Positions 1 to 5,006 of a stretch of 5,299 nt of DNA are shown here, one piece after another (the first letter of the stretch is position 1; each line of letters opens with the position of its first letter). This DNA comes from Gammaproteobacteria bacterium (lineage in GTDB: Bacteria > Pseudomonadota > Gammaproteobacteria > Steroidobacterales > Steroidobacteraceae), in assembly GCA_030038645.1 (NCBI GenBank), contig JASHSR010000352.1:1-5299 (forward strand), read 5' to 3'. The notes under the pieces were generated by a model. That model worked only from the letters and a program-made list of their open reading frames with translations. It made no database searches and was not told the DNA's origin. The translations under genes and the position numbers were made by a program.

Positions 1-49
1 CGAGCGCATCGAGATACTTACGGCGCAGGTCCGTTTCCGATTTATCCAA
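1..49 (-). CDS. Possible 5' end of an unidentified gene, cut by the window edge
   Basis: On the minus strand an open frame starts at a TTG (bases 49-47) directly after an in-frame TGA and runs off the left edge. It reads MDKSETDLRRKYLDAL, a polar, amphipathic-looking start. The upstream GGGG is only a weak ribosome-binding candidate. It points the same way as the thiolase and begins about 90 bases after the thiolase stop, so it could be the next gene of the same transcript. The piece is too short to recognise a family. On the plus strand, bases 2-64 also form an open frame ending in TGA, which could instead be the tail of a convergent gene. The sequence does not decide between these two readings. 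Confidence 0.25.
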   Translation of the reverse strand, partial: MDKSETDLRRKYLDAL

Positions 50-68
50 TTTTCAGACCCCTGACGGC

Positions 69-93
69 GGCGCCGGTCTCGGACGACGGCGCC
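69..93. terminator. GC-rich hairpin downstream of the thiolase gene (possible terminator)
   Basis: GGCGCC at 69-74 and GGCGCC at 88-93 pair, and GTC (76-78) with GAC (85-87) extends the stem to 9 bp with one bulged G (75) and a 6-base loop. It lies about 46 bases past the thiolase stop on the minus strand. No U-tract follows on either strand, so it is not a canonical intrinsic terminator. It may act with Rho, protect the 3' end, or be a by-product of GC-rich sequence. Confidence 0.35.
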
Positions 94-139
94 GATCTTG
101 ATCGCGATCCTCCCCCCCTCGACAGTCGATACCCCTGTC

Positions 140-1429
140 TCAACGCTCGAGTATCGCGGCTACACCCATGCCCCCGGCGGTGCATACCGAGATGAGACCT
201 CGCCGGGCGGCCTTGTCCGCGGCGAGGAGCTTCGCAAGCGTCGCGACGATGCGCGTGCCGGTCGCGGCGAACGGATGGCCGATCGCGACACTGCCGCCTT
301 TGACGTTGAGCCGGGAGCGATCGATGCGGCCGAGCGGCCCGGGCAAGCCGAGCACGTCGCGGCAGTACTCGGGCGACTCCCAGGCCGCGAGCGTGCAGAG
401 CACCTGGCCGGCGAAGGCCTCGTGTATCTCGTAGTAGTCGAAGTCCTGCAGCGCGAGCCCCGCGTCCCGGAGCATCGCGGCGACGGCGCGCACCGGCGCC
501 ATGAGCAGTCCTTCCTTGCCGCTCGCGAAGTCCACCGCCCACTGCTTGCCGTAGCTCAGGTGGGCGAGTACCGGGAGGCCGTGCCGCGCGGCCCACTCGT
601 CGGTGCAGAGCAGCGCCGCGCTCGCGCCGTCGGTGAGCGGCGTGCTGTTGCCGGCGGTGAGGCTTCCCGAGCCGCTCACATCGAACGTCGGGCGCAGCTT
701 CGCGAGCTTCTCGAGCGAGGTGTCCGAGCGGACGTTGTTGTCCGCCTTGAGCCCGTGGTAGGGGACGACGAGGTCGTCGTAGAAGCCCTCGCGCCACGCC
801 GCGGCGGCCTTCATGTGGCTCTCGTACGCGAGCTCGTCCTGTGCCTCGCGCGCGATCTTCCAGCGCTTGACCATGAGCTCCGTGCTCTGGCCCATGCTGA
901 GGCCGGTGCGCGGCTCGATCACGCCGAGCATGACGGGCTTGAAGTGCCTCGGACGCAGGCCGAGGAAGGGCCGCAGCCGCTTCCAGGGCGAGCGGCCGAG
1001 GTAGCTCCTCAGCAGAATCTGCTGGTAGGACTTCGGGTAGACGATCGGCGGGTCGCTGATCGAGTCGACTCCTCCGGCGATGCCCGCCTCGATCTGTCCC
1101 AGAGCGATCTTATTGCCGACGAGGATCGCCGCTTCCAGGCTCGTGCCGCAGGCGCGCTGCACATCGAGCCCGGGCGTGTGCGGATCGAGCCCGGAGGACA
1201 GGACGCATTCGCGCACCAGGTTGTAGTCCTTCGAGTGCTTGATGACGGCTCCGCCGATCACATCGCCCAAGCGCTCGCCCTGAAGCTTGAAGCGCTCGAC
1301 GAGGGCGCGGAAGGTCTCCGTCAGCATCTCCTGGTTGCTCAGCCCCGCGAACGCCCCGTAGGCGCGCGCAAACGGCAGGCGGACGCCCCCCACCACCGCT
1401 ACCCGCCTCACCGCCGAGCCGACCAGCAT
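140..1429 (-). CDS. fadI: Thiolase, acetyl-CoA C-acyltransferase (FadI/HADHB type)
   Basis: This is a complete 429-residue thiolase, close to the 436 residues of E. coli FadI. The family cleaves 3-ketoacyl-CoA with CoA to acetyl-CoA and a shortened acyl-CoA in beta-oxidation, or runs in reverse to condense acyl-CoAs; it is cytoplasmic. Visible catalytic parts are the nucleophilic Cys94 in QRACGTSLEA, His336 in HEAFA, His385 in GHPFAATGTR and the acid/base Cys416 in CTAGGMG. HEAF, in place of the NEAF of ordinary biosynthetic thiolases, fits the trifunctional-complex (FadI/HADHB) branch. The ATG is supported by GAGGAG (plus-strand 1435-1440) five bases upstream. No hydratase/dehydrogenase partner (fadJ) lies within the window; the downstream side is cut off. 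The thiolase call is firm. Chain-length preference, and therefore the exact symbol, is inferred. Confidence 0.9.
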   Translation of the reverse strand: MLVGSAVRRVAVVGGVRLPFARAYGAFAGLSNQEMLTETFRALVERFKLQGERLGDVIGGAVIKHSKDYNLVRECVLSSGLDPHTPGLDVQRACGTSLEAAILVGNKIALGQIEAGIAGGVDSISDPPIVYPKSYQQILLRSYLGRSPWKRLRPFLGLRPRHFKPVMLGVIEPRTGLSMGQSTELMVKRWKIAREAQDELAYESHMKAAAAWREGFYDDLVVPYHGLKADNNVRSDTSLEKLAKLRPTFDVSGSGSLTAGNSTPLTDGASAALLCTDEWAARHGLPVLAHLSYGKQWAVDFASGKEGLLMAPVRAVAAMLRDAGLALQDFDYYEIHEAFAGQVLCTLAAWESPEYCRDVLGLPGPLGRIDRSRLNVKGGSVAIGHPFAATGTRIVATLAKLLAADKAARRGLISVCTAGGMGVAAILER

Positions 1430-1774
1430 GATTGCTCCTCAAAGCCGCGATTCTATGCTCTCTTAGGAGGCGAAGCGTCACCATATGCGCGGCGCCCGCG
1501 GCATCTTCGCCGCTCACCACGGCGGCGCCGCGCTCGGCATGCTCGACACGCTCGCGCCGCTCGGCGCCCAGCGCAGCAGTGCCCGCCGGCGGCGAGCGTG
1601 GGCTCGCGCGCGGCGGCACTCGCGCATCCCGCCCGGGCTTTACTGCCGAGCTCGAAGACGCGCAAGAGTCGAGAGCGGCGCGGCTCGCCGGTCGGCACGA
1701 CGCCGTCCGCTCTCGCAGCGCGTACACTACGCATCAGCCGACGGGTGCGGTAGAGCTCGGTTTCTGAGGTCTGC
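1430..1774. other. Divergent intergenic region, no convincing gene
   Basis: This 345-base gap separates the leftward thiolase from the rightward glycosyltransferase, so it should hold promoters for both. Several open frames cross it on both strands, but all are dominated by Arg, Ala, Ser and Pro, as expected from non-coding GC-rich DNA, and none resembles a known protein. The best start-like signal is AGGAGG at 1465-1470 before an ATG at 1485, but the spacing of 14 bases is too long and the frame (1485-1784) runs into the glycosyltransferase start. Apart from the thiolase -10 candidate, I see no clear promoter, RNA gene or mobile-element remnant. Confidence 0.5.
1450..1455 (-). promoter_or_regulatory. 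Candidate -10 box for the thiolase gene
   Basis: Read on the minus strand, TAGAAT matches the sigma-70 -10 consensus at five of six positions. It lies 20 bases before the thiolase ATG, in a locally AT-richer patch, and would give a leader of only about 14 bases with the GAGGAG ribosome site near its 5' end. No good -35 is found at 16-18 bases; a TGAC core is present but about 20 bases away. This is a weak call. Confidence 0.25.
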
Positions 1775-2527
1775 ATGCGCGTAGCCGTGATCATTCCGAC
1801 GCTCGACGATGAGGCGGCGTTGCAGCGGTTGCTGGCGCGGATTGCCCGCCTCGATCCGGCCGCGGACGAGGTGGTCGTCGTGGACGGGGCGGCAGCGGAG
1901 GCGTGTGAGCTCGCGTGCCGTGGCGCTGGGGCGCGCTGGATCCCCGCGCACCCGGCGCGCGGCGGCCAGCTCGCGCTCGGCGCGGCGCGCGCGCAGGCGG
2001 ACGTGCTGTGGTTCCTGCGAATCGATTGTGAGCCGCACCTCGCGGCGATCGCCGCGATCCGGCGCAGCATCGCCGAGGGCGCCGTCGGTGGCTATTTTCG
2101 CTTCCAGTTCGCGGACGGCCCAACGCGCCTCAAACGTCTGCTCGAGCGGTGCATCGCTTGGCGGTGCCGCTGGGGGATGGTCTACGGCGATCAAGGCCTC
2201 TTCGTCACGCGGGCCGCCTACGGCGCAACGCCCGGCTTTGCGGTCCAGCCCCTGTTCGAGGAAGTCGCGATGGTGCGGGCTCTGAAGCGCACCGGGCGGT
2301 TCGTCGCCGTGGCCCTTCCGATCGCGGTCTCCTCGCGCGCGTGGGAGCGCGACGGCTACCTGCGCCGCGCACTCGTCAACCGGATGCTCGCCTTCGGCTT
2401 TCTCTGCGGGATCTCGCCGGCGAGACTCGCGCGCTGGCGCGGAGGCCATGCTCGGGCCATCCCGGCGGGAGACGGCCGCAGCAGCGGCCACTCGCGCTCC
2501 GGCGGCCACGAGGCGCACAAGGGATAG
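1775..2527 (+). CDS. Family 2-like glycosyltransferase (rSAM/selenodomain-associated transferase 2 type), divergent
   Basis: This 250-residue protein has a GT-A fold layout: IIPTLDDE at 6-13, the beta-strand VVVVDG at 33-38, RGGQLALGAARA at 62-73, the strand DVLWFLRID at 76-84, GDQGLFVTR at 138-146, FEEV at 161-164 and SSRAWERDGYLRR at 186-198. The GDQG block and the C-terminal SxRxWER plus NxxLxxxF and GISPxRLARxR order match the TIGR04283 type, thought to move a sugar from a nucleotide donor. The substrate is unknown. Several usual motifs are changed: DGGSxD is DGAAAE, and the family's HADT-like metal site is RIDC. The ATG has GAGG (1766-1769) five bases upstream. The last 25 or so residues are Gly/Ser/His/Arg-rich and look disordered. 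No selenodomain or radical-SAM partner is visible. The fold and family are fairly sure; catalytic activity is not. Confidence 0.75.
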   Translation: MRVAVIIPTLDDEAALQRLLARIARLDPAADEVVVVDGAAAEACELACRGAGARWIPAHPARGGQLALGAARAQADVLWFLRIDCEPHLAAIAAIRRSIAEGAVGGYFRFQFADGPTRLKRLLERCIAWRCRWGMVYGDQGLFVTRAAYGATPGFAVQPLFEEVAMVRALKRTGRFVAVALPIAVSSRAWERDGYLRRALVNRMLAFGFLCGISPARLARWRGGHARAIPAGDGRSSGHSRSGGHEAHKG

Positions 2528-2529
2528 CG

Positions 2530-2544
2530 TCGGCCCCCGGCCGA
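2530..2544 (+). terminator. Perfect hairpin just after the glycosyltransferase stop
   Basis: TCGGCC, the loop CCC, then GGCCGA form a perfect 6-bp stem starting two bases after the TAG stop. There is no T-run behind it, so it is a terminator-like or 3'-end-stabilising hairpin and not a textbook intrinsic terminator. Its position suggests that the glycosyltransferase and gshA are separate transcripts or are only partly coupled. Confidence 0.4.
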
Positions 2545-2644
2545 GCCCGCTCGCCCGTTGGGGCGCCGAGGGTTGAGTCGCACGGCGCCGCGGGGCAAGA
2601 TGCCTCGCACGCCCACGCAAGCCGCTCCGAACCAAGAAGAGCTC

Positions 2645-2749
2645 ATGACTCCCTCGAGCCTCCCGCCCAGTCTCTACGGCCGCCCCTCGGACGCCGGCGC
2701 AAGCGGGGGAAGCAGCCGCTCGCGCTCGCCTCTGCCGCGGAACGGGTGA
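2645..2749 (+). CDS. Doubtful small open frame directly upstream of gshA
   Basis: An ATG at 2645 preceded by AAGAAGAG opens a 34-residue frame rich in Ser, Pro, Gly and Arg (starting MTPSSLPPSLYGRP). It ends at a TGA (2747-2749) that is in the same frame as gshA and only three bases before the gshA TTG. It could be a leader peptide translationally coupled to gshA, or just chance in GC-rich DNA; an extended reading from a TTG at 2558 is also open. It resembles no family I know. The rest of the 2528-2752 gap shows only the hairpin after the glycosyltransferase; no promoter could be picked out. Confidence 0.15.
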   Translation: MTPSSLPPSLYGRPSDAGASGGSSRSRSPLPRNG

Positions 2750-2752
2750 CGC

Positions 2753-4333
2753 TTGCCGCGGCCCGGGATCGACCACGTCTTCGAGAGACGGCTCTCCGCT
2801 CTCGTCAACAGCGGGGAGGCGGGAGTCCTTCAAGGCGGCCTCAAGGGCGTCGAGAAGGAGTCTCTGAGGGTCACGCCCGCCGGGCGGATCGCGCAGACGC
2901 CCCATCCTCGAGAGCTCGGCTCCGCGCTCACGAGCGAGCACATCACGACGGACTTCTCCGAGGCCTTGATCGAGCTCGTGACGCCGACCTTCACGACGAG
3001 CTGGGAGCTGCTGCAGTACCTGCTCGACCTGCACCAGTTCGTCTACCGCCACCTCGCCGACGAGCTGCTCTGGGCGACGAGCATGCCGAGCGTCATCGAG
3101 AGCGATGCGAGCATTCCGATCGCCCGGTACGGCACGTCCAACGTCGCGCGCATGAAGACCGCGTACCGCGAGGGCTTGAGCCTGCGTTACGGCCGCATGA
3201 TGCAGGCCATCTCGGGCGTGCACTTCAACTACTCTTTTCCGGAGCGCTTCTGGGAGGCGTACGCGGCCGTGCGAGAGTCGCGCTCCCGCGGGCAGGAGTT
3301 CGTCTCGGCGAGCTACTTCGACCTGCTGCGCAACTACCGCCGTTACGGCTGGATCGTGCTCTATCTCTTCGGCGTCTCACCGGCCGTGTGCGAGTCTTTC
3401 GTGAAGGGCCGCGGCGAGTCGCTGCGTGAGCTCACGCCCGGAACGCTCTACGATCCGTACGCGACGTCGCTGCGGATGAGCGACATCGGCTATCGCAACC
3501 GCAACCAGGCGGGGCTCGCCATCTCGGTGAACAGCCTCGGCGAGTACGTGCGGGACCTCACGCGCGCGATCATGACTCCGTACCCGCCGTACCAGGCGCT
3601 CGGCGTCAAAGTGAACGGCAAGTATCGCCAGCTCAACGCCAACATCCTGCAGATCGAGAACGAGTACTACAGCTACATCCGGCCGAAGCGCGTCGCCCGA
3701 TCCGGCGAGCGGCCGACGAAGGCGCTGCGGCGGGCGGGAGTCGAATACGTCGAGGTGCGGGCGCTCGACGTGAGCGCGTTCGATCCGGTCGGCGTCAATC
3801 AGCACAAGCTCCGCTTCCTCGAGGCGTTCCTCGCCCTGTGCCTGCTCAAGCAGAGCGATCCGATCGACTCGAGCCTCGAGGGCGCCCTCGACCAGAATCA
3901 TCTGACGGTCGCCCGGCGCGGGCGCGAGCCCGGGCTCGAGCTGTCGCGCGACGGGCGCAGGGTCTCCATGGCGAGCTGGGCCCTGGAGCTGCTCGACTCG
4001 ATGGGCGGCCTGTGCGAGCTGCTGGATCACGGGGACCCCGCGCGGCCCTACGCGCAGTCGCTCGCGACGCAGGCCGCCAAGATCCGGGACGTGAAGCTCA
4101 CCCCCTCGGCGCGGCTGCTGGCGGAGCTCGAGTCGGGGGAGAGCTTCTTCGATCTCGCGCTGCGCATGTCCGCGACGCACAAGGCCTACTTCCTCGACCT
4201 GTACACGCCGAACGCGGAGCGGCTCGCCGAGCTCGCCGGCGAGGCTGCGGAGTCCCTCGAGAAGCAGCGAGCGCTCGAGGCGAGCGAGACGGAATCCTTC
4301 GAGGAGTACCTCGCGCACTACTTCGCGGACTGA
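2753..4333 (+). CDS. gshA: Glutamate-cysteine ligase, class I (E. coli type)
   Basis: GshA joins the gamma-carboxyl of glutamate to cysteine using ATP, the first and usually rate-limiting step of glutathione synthesis in the cytoplasm. At 526 residues it matches E. coli GshA (518). Family landmarks appear in order: GVEKESLRV (32-40, with metal-binding Glu34 and Glu36), the block LGSALTSEHITTDFSEALIELVTP (55-78, with Asp67 and Glu74), GVHFNYS (155-161, His157), SDIGYRNRNQAGL (243-255), NANILQIENEYYSYIRPKR (295-313), VEYVEVRALD (330-339, Glu334 and Arg336), NQHKLRFLEAFL (349-360) and AYFLDLYTP (478-486). The start is the TTG at 2753: an in-frame TGA lies at 2747-2749, so nothing earlier is possible, and no ATG, GTG or TTG is apparent again before the conserved block. 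The ribosome site is weak (GGG at 2744-2746). gshB is not in the window. Identity is very secure; only the exact start codon is less so. Confidence 0.96.
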   Translation: MPRPGIDHVFERRLSALVNSGEAGVLQGGLKGVEKESLRVTPAGRIAQTPHPRELGSALTSEHITTDFSEALIELVTPTFTTSWELLQYLLDLHQFVYRHLADELLWATSMPSVIESDASIPIARYGTSNVARMKTAYREGLSLRYGRMMQAISGVHFNYSFPERFWEAYAAVRESRSRGQEFVSASYFDLLRNYRRYGWIVLYLFGVSPAVCESFVKGRGESLRELTPGTLYDPYATSLRMSDIGYRNRNQAGLAISVNSLGEYVRDLTRAIMTPYPPYQALGVKVNGKYRQLNANILQIENEYYSYIRPKRVARSGERPTKALRRAGVEYVEVRALDVSAFDPVGVNQHKLRFLEAFLALCLLKQSDPIDSSLEGALDQNHLTVARRGREPGLELSRDGRRVSMASWALELLDSMGGLCELLDHGDPARPYAQSLATQAAKIRDVKLTPSARLLAELESGESFFDLALRMSATHKAYFLDLYTPNAERLAELAGEAAESLEKQRALEASETESFEEYLAHYFAD

Positions 4334-4337
4334 GCGC

Positions 4338-4379
4338 GCCCGCCGCGCAACGGCCGCGGGCACCCGCACGCAGAGCGGG
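4338..4379 (+). terminator. Two tandem GC hairpins behind gshA
   Basis: GCCCGC (4338-4343) pairs with GCGGGC (4356-4361). A second, non-overlapping hairpin is formed by CCCGC (4363-4367) and GCGGG (4375-4379) with a 7-base loop. The first begins five bases after the gshA TGA. Neither has a T-tract, so any termination would be Rho-dependent or weak. They mark the likely end of the gshA transcript before the separate glnK promoter. Confidence 0.35.
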
Positions 4380-4384
4380 CCCGA

Positions 4385-4418
4385 GCTGCGCCGTGCCACG
4401 CCGGTGCTGCGCCGAGCC
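4385..4418 (+). repeat. 13-base direct repeat, 21-base period, upstream of the sigma-54 promoter
   Basis: GCTGCGCCGTGCC (4385-4397) and GCTGCGCCGAGCC (4406-4418) match at 12 of 13 positions and start exactly 21 bases apart, two helical turns. They lie about 135-170 bases before the predicted sigma-54 start, within the range where enhancer-binding proteins act. They do not match the NtrC consensus (GCAC, seven bases, GTGC). The GGTGC (4403-4407) / GCACC (4419-4423) inverted pair overlaps the second copy. GC-rich composition makes chance repeats likely. Confidence 0.3.
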
Positions 4419-4513
4419 GCACCAAGCCGGGGCGCTCGCTCTGCGGCGGCGCTTCACGATTGTGCGGCACGCCGAGGCCCAGTGCGCCGGAGCCTCGAAA
4501 AGCCGCCCCTTAT

Positions 4514-4523
4514 GAGGCGCCTC
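4514..4523. promoter_or_regulatory. Perfect palindrome next to the glnK promoter
   Basis: GAGGCGCCTC is a perfect 10-base palindrome that ends four bases before the -24 element of the sigma-54 promoter. Its place suits a regulator-binding site, but no known operator is recognised and a palindrome of this size in GC-rich DNA can be chance. Confidence 0.25.
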
Positions 4524-4527
4524 GACG

Positions 4528-4543
4528 TGGCACGAAAGCTGCA
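4528..4543 (+). promoter_or_regulatory. Sigma-54 (RpoN) promoter of glnK
   Basis: TGGCACGAAAGCTGCA matches the sigma-54 consensus TGGCAC-N5-TTGCA at every position but one (C for the first T of TTGCA). The invariant GG (4529-4530) and GC (4541-4542) are separated by exactly ten bases. The expected transcription start is near G4554, giving a leader of about 56 bases before the PII ATG. Sigma-54 control is the rule for glnK in proteobacteria, where NtrC activates it under nitrogen limitation, so sequence and context agree. No clear NtrC dyad was found upstream. Confidence 0.85.
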
Positions 4544-4573
4544 AAAATGCTCTGGCCTGCGTAACATGAGCCA

Positions 4574-4595
4574 CGAGCGGCCCACCAGCCGCTCG
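4574..4595 (+). promoter_or_regulatory. Perfect 8-bp leader hairpin before the glnK ribosome site
   Basis: CGAGCGGC (4574-4581) and GCCGCTCG (4588-4595) pair perfectly around the 6-base loop CCACCA. The hairpin lies inside the predicted sigma-54 leader and ends two bases before the Shine-Dalgarno GGGGAAG (4598-4604). It could tune translation initiation or stabilise the mRNA 5' end. No GGA loop for CsrA/RsmA is present. Confidence 0.5.
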
Positions 4596-4609
4596 ACGGG
4601 GAAGCGACA

Positions 4610-4948
4610 ATGAAATTGGTCACCGCGATCATCAAGCCGTTCAAGCTCGACGACGTGCGCGCCGCGCTGTCCGAGATCGGGGTCTCCGGCATGACCGTGA
4701 CGGAGGTGAAGGGCTTCGGGCGCCAGCGGGGCCACACCGAGCTGTACCGCGGAGCGGAGTACGTCGTGGACTTCGTGCCCAAGACGCAGATCGCGGTTGC
4801 GGTGCGTAGCGACCTGGTCGACCAGGTCGTCGAGGCCATCCTCAAGTCGGCGAAGACGGGCAAGGTCGGGGACGGCAAGATCTTCATCACGGACATCCAG
4901 CGGGTCATCCGCATCCGCACGGCCGAGACGGACGACGCGGCGCTGTAG
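4610..4948 (+). CDS. glnK: PII nitrogen-regulatory protein (GlnK-like)
   Basis: PII proteins are cytoplasmic trimers that sense 2-oxoglutarate and ATP/ADP and report nitrogen and energy state to partners such as the ammonium channel AmtB, the adenylyltransferase GlnE and the kinase NtrB. The 112 residues are the standard length. All landmarks are present: the T-loop with the uridylylation motif YRGAEY (46-51, modified Tyr51), the B-loop KTGKVGDGK (82-90) and nucleotide-contacting Arg101 and Arg103 in RVIRIRT. The N-terminus MKLVTAIIKPFKLDDVR and the ending ETDDAAL are closer to GlnK than to GlnB (MKKIDAIIKPFK), and the sigma-54 promoter also points to GlnK; GlnB remains possible. The ATG has GGGGA seven bases upstream. 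amtB does not follow; a ferredoxin gene does. PII identity is near certain, the glnK/glnB choice likely. Confidence 0.93.
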   Translation: MKLVTAIIKPFKLDDVRAALSEIGVSGMTVTEVKGFGRQRGHTELYRGAEYVVDFVPKTQIAVAVRSDLVDQVVEAILKSAKTGKVGDGKIFITDIQRVIRIRTAETDDAAL

Positions 4949-4952
4949 CGCG

Positions 4953-4965
4953 GCGGGCCGCCCGC
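4953..4965 (+). terminator. Small GC hairpin after glnK
   Basis: GCGGG (4953-4957), loop CCG, CCCGC (4961-4965) form a 5-bp stem five bases after the TAG stop. No T-run follows. It could weaken read-through into the ferredoxin gene, but a 5-bp stem in such sequence is weak evidence. Confidence 0.25.
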
Positions 4966-4984
4966 GGACTCGCGCCGGACTGAG

Positions 4985-5006
4985 CGACCCGGTACAGTGC
5001 CGGTCG
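4985..5006 (+). repeat. Inverted repeat over the ferredoxin start region
   Basis: CGACCCGG (4985-4992) pairs with CCGGTCG (5000-5006), giving a 7-bp stem with one bulged C (4990) and a 7-base loop TACAGTG. It covers the GTG candidates at 4997 and 5006. It may be a translational control element, or an indication that translation begins at the later GTG (5045). Confidence 0.35.

Noticed and set aside
100..109. GATCGCGATC palindrome near the left edge
   Set aside because: It is a short self-complementary word made of common GATC/CGCG elements, with no placement that suggests function.
1723..1728. TACACT as a -10 box for the glycosyltransferase
   Set aside because: It matches only four of six positions and has no acceptable -35 at 16-18 bases upstream, so it is not distinguishable from background.
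98..1753. Very long plus-strand open frame (551 codons) opposite the thiolase
   Set aside because: It is antisense to a clear thiolase gene and made of Arg/Ala/Glu/His-rich sequence. Long antisense frames are expected in high-GC coding DNA, and no family motif is visible.
1485..1784. Small plus-strand frame after AGGAGG at 1465-1470
   Set aside because: The spacing to the ATG is 14 bases, the product turns into Arg-rich low-complexity sequence, and it overlaps the well-supported glycosyltransferase start.
1727..3223. Long minus-strand open frame (498 codons) across the glycosyltransferase and gshA
   Set aside because: It spans two real genes and the gap between them, has low-complexity Arg/Ala/Asp composition and no domain, so it is a shadow frame.
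2149..3429. Plus-strand open frame (426 codons) bridging the glycosyltransferase and gshA
   Set aside because: It is out of frame with both genes, Arg/Ala/Pro-rich and without motifs; the two real frames explain the sequence.
3377..4399. Minus-strand open frame (340 codons) opposite gshA
   Set aside because: It is a mirror of the conserved gshA coding sequence, with no independent start signal or recognisable domain.
4403..4423. GGTGC/GCACC inverted pair considered as an NtrC site
   Set aside because: NtrC sites read GCAC-N7-GTGC; this pair has the opposite order and an 11-base gap. A GCAC-N11-GTGC pair further downstream also has the wrong spacing.
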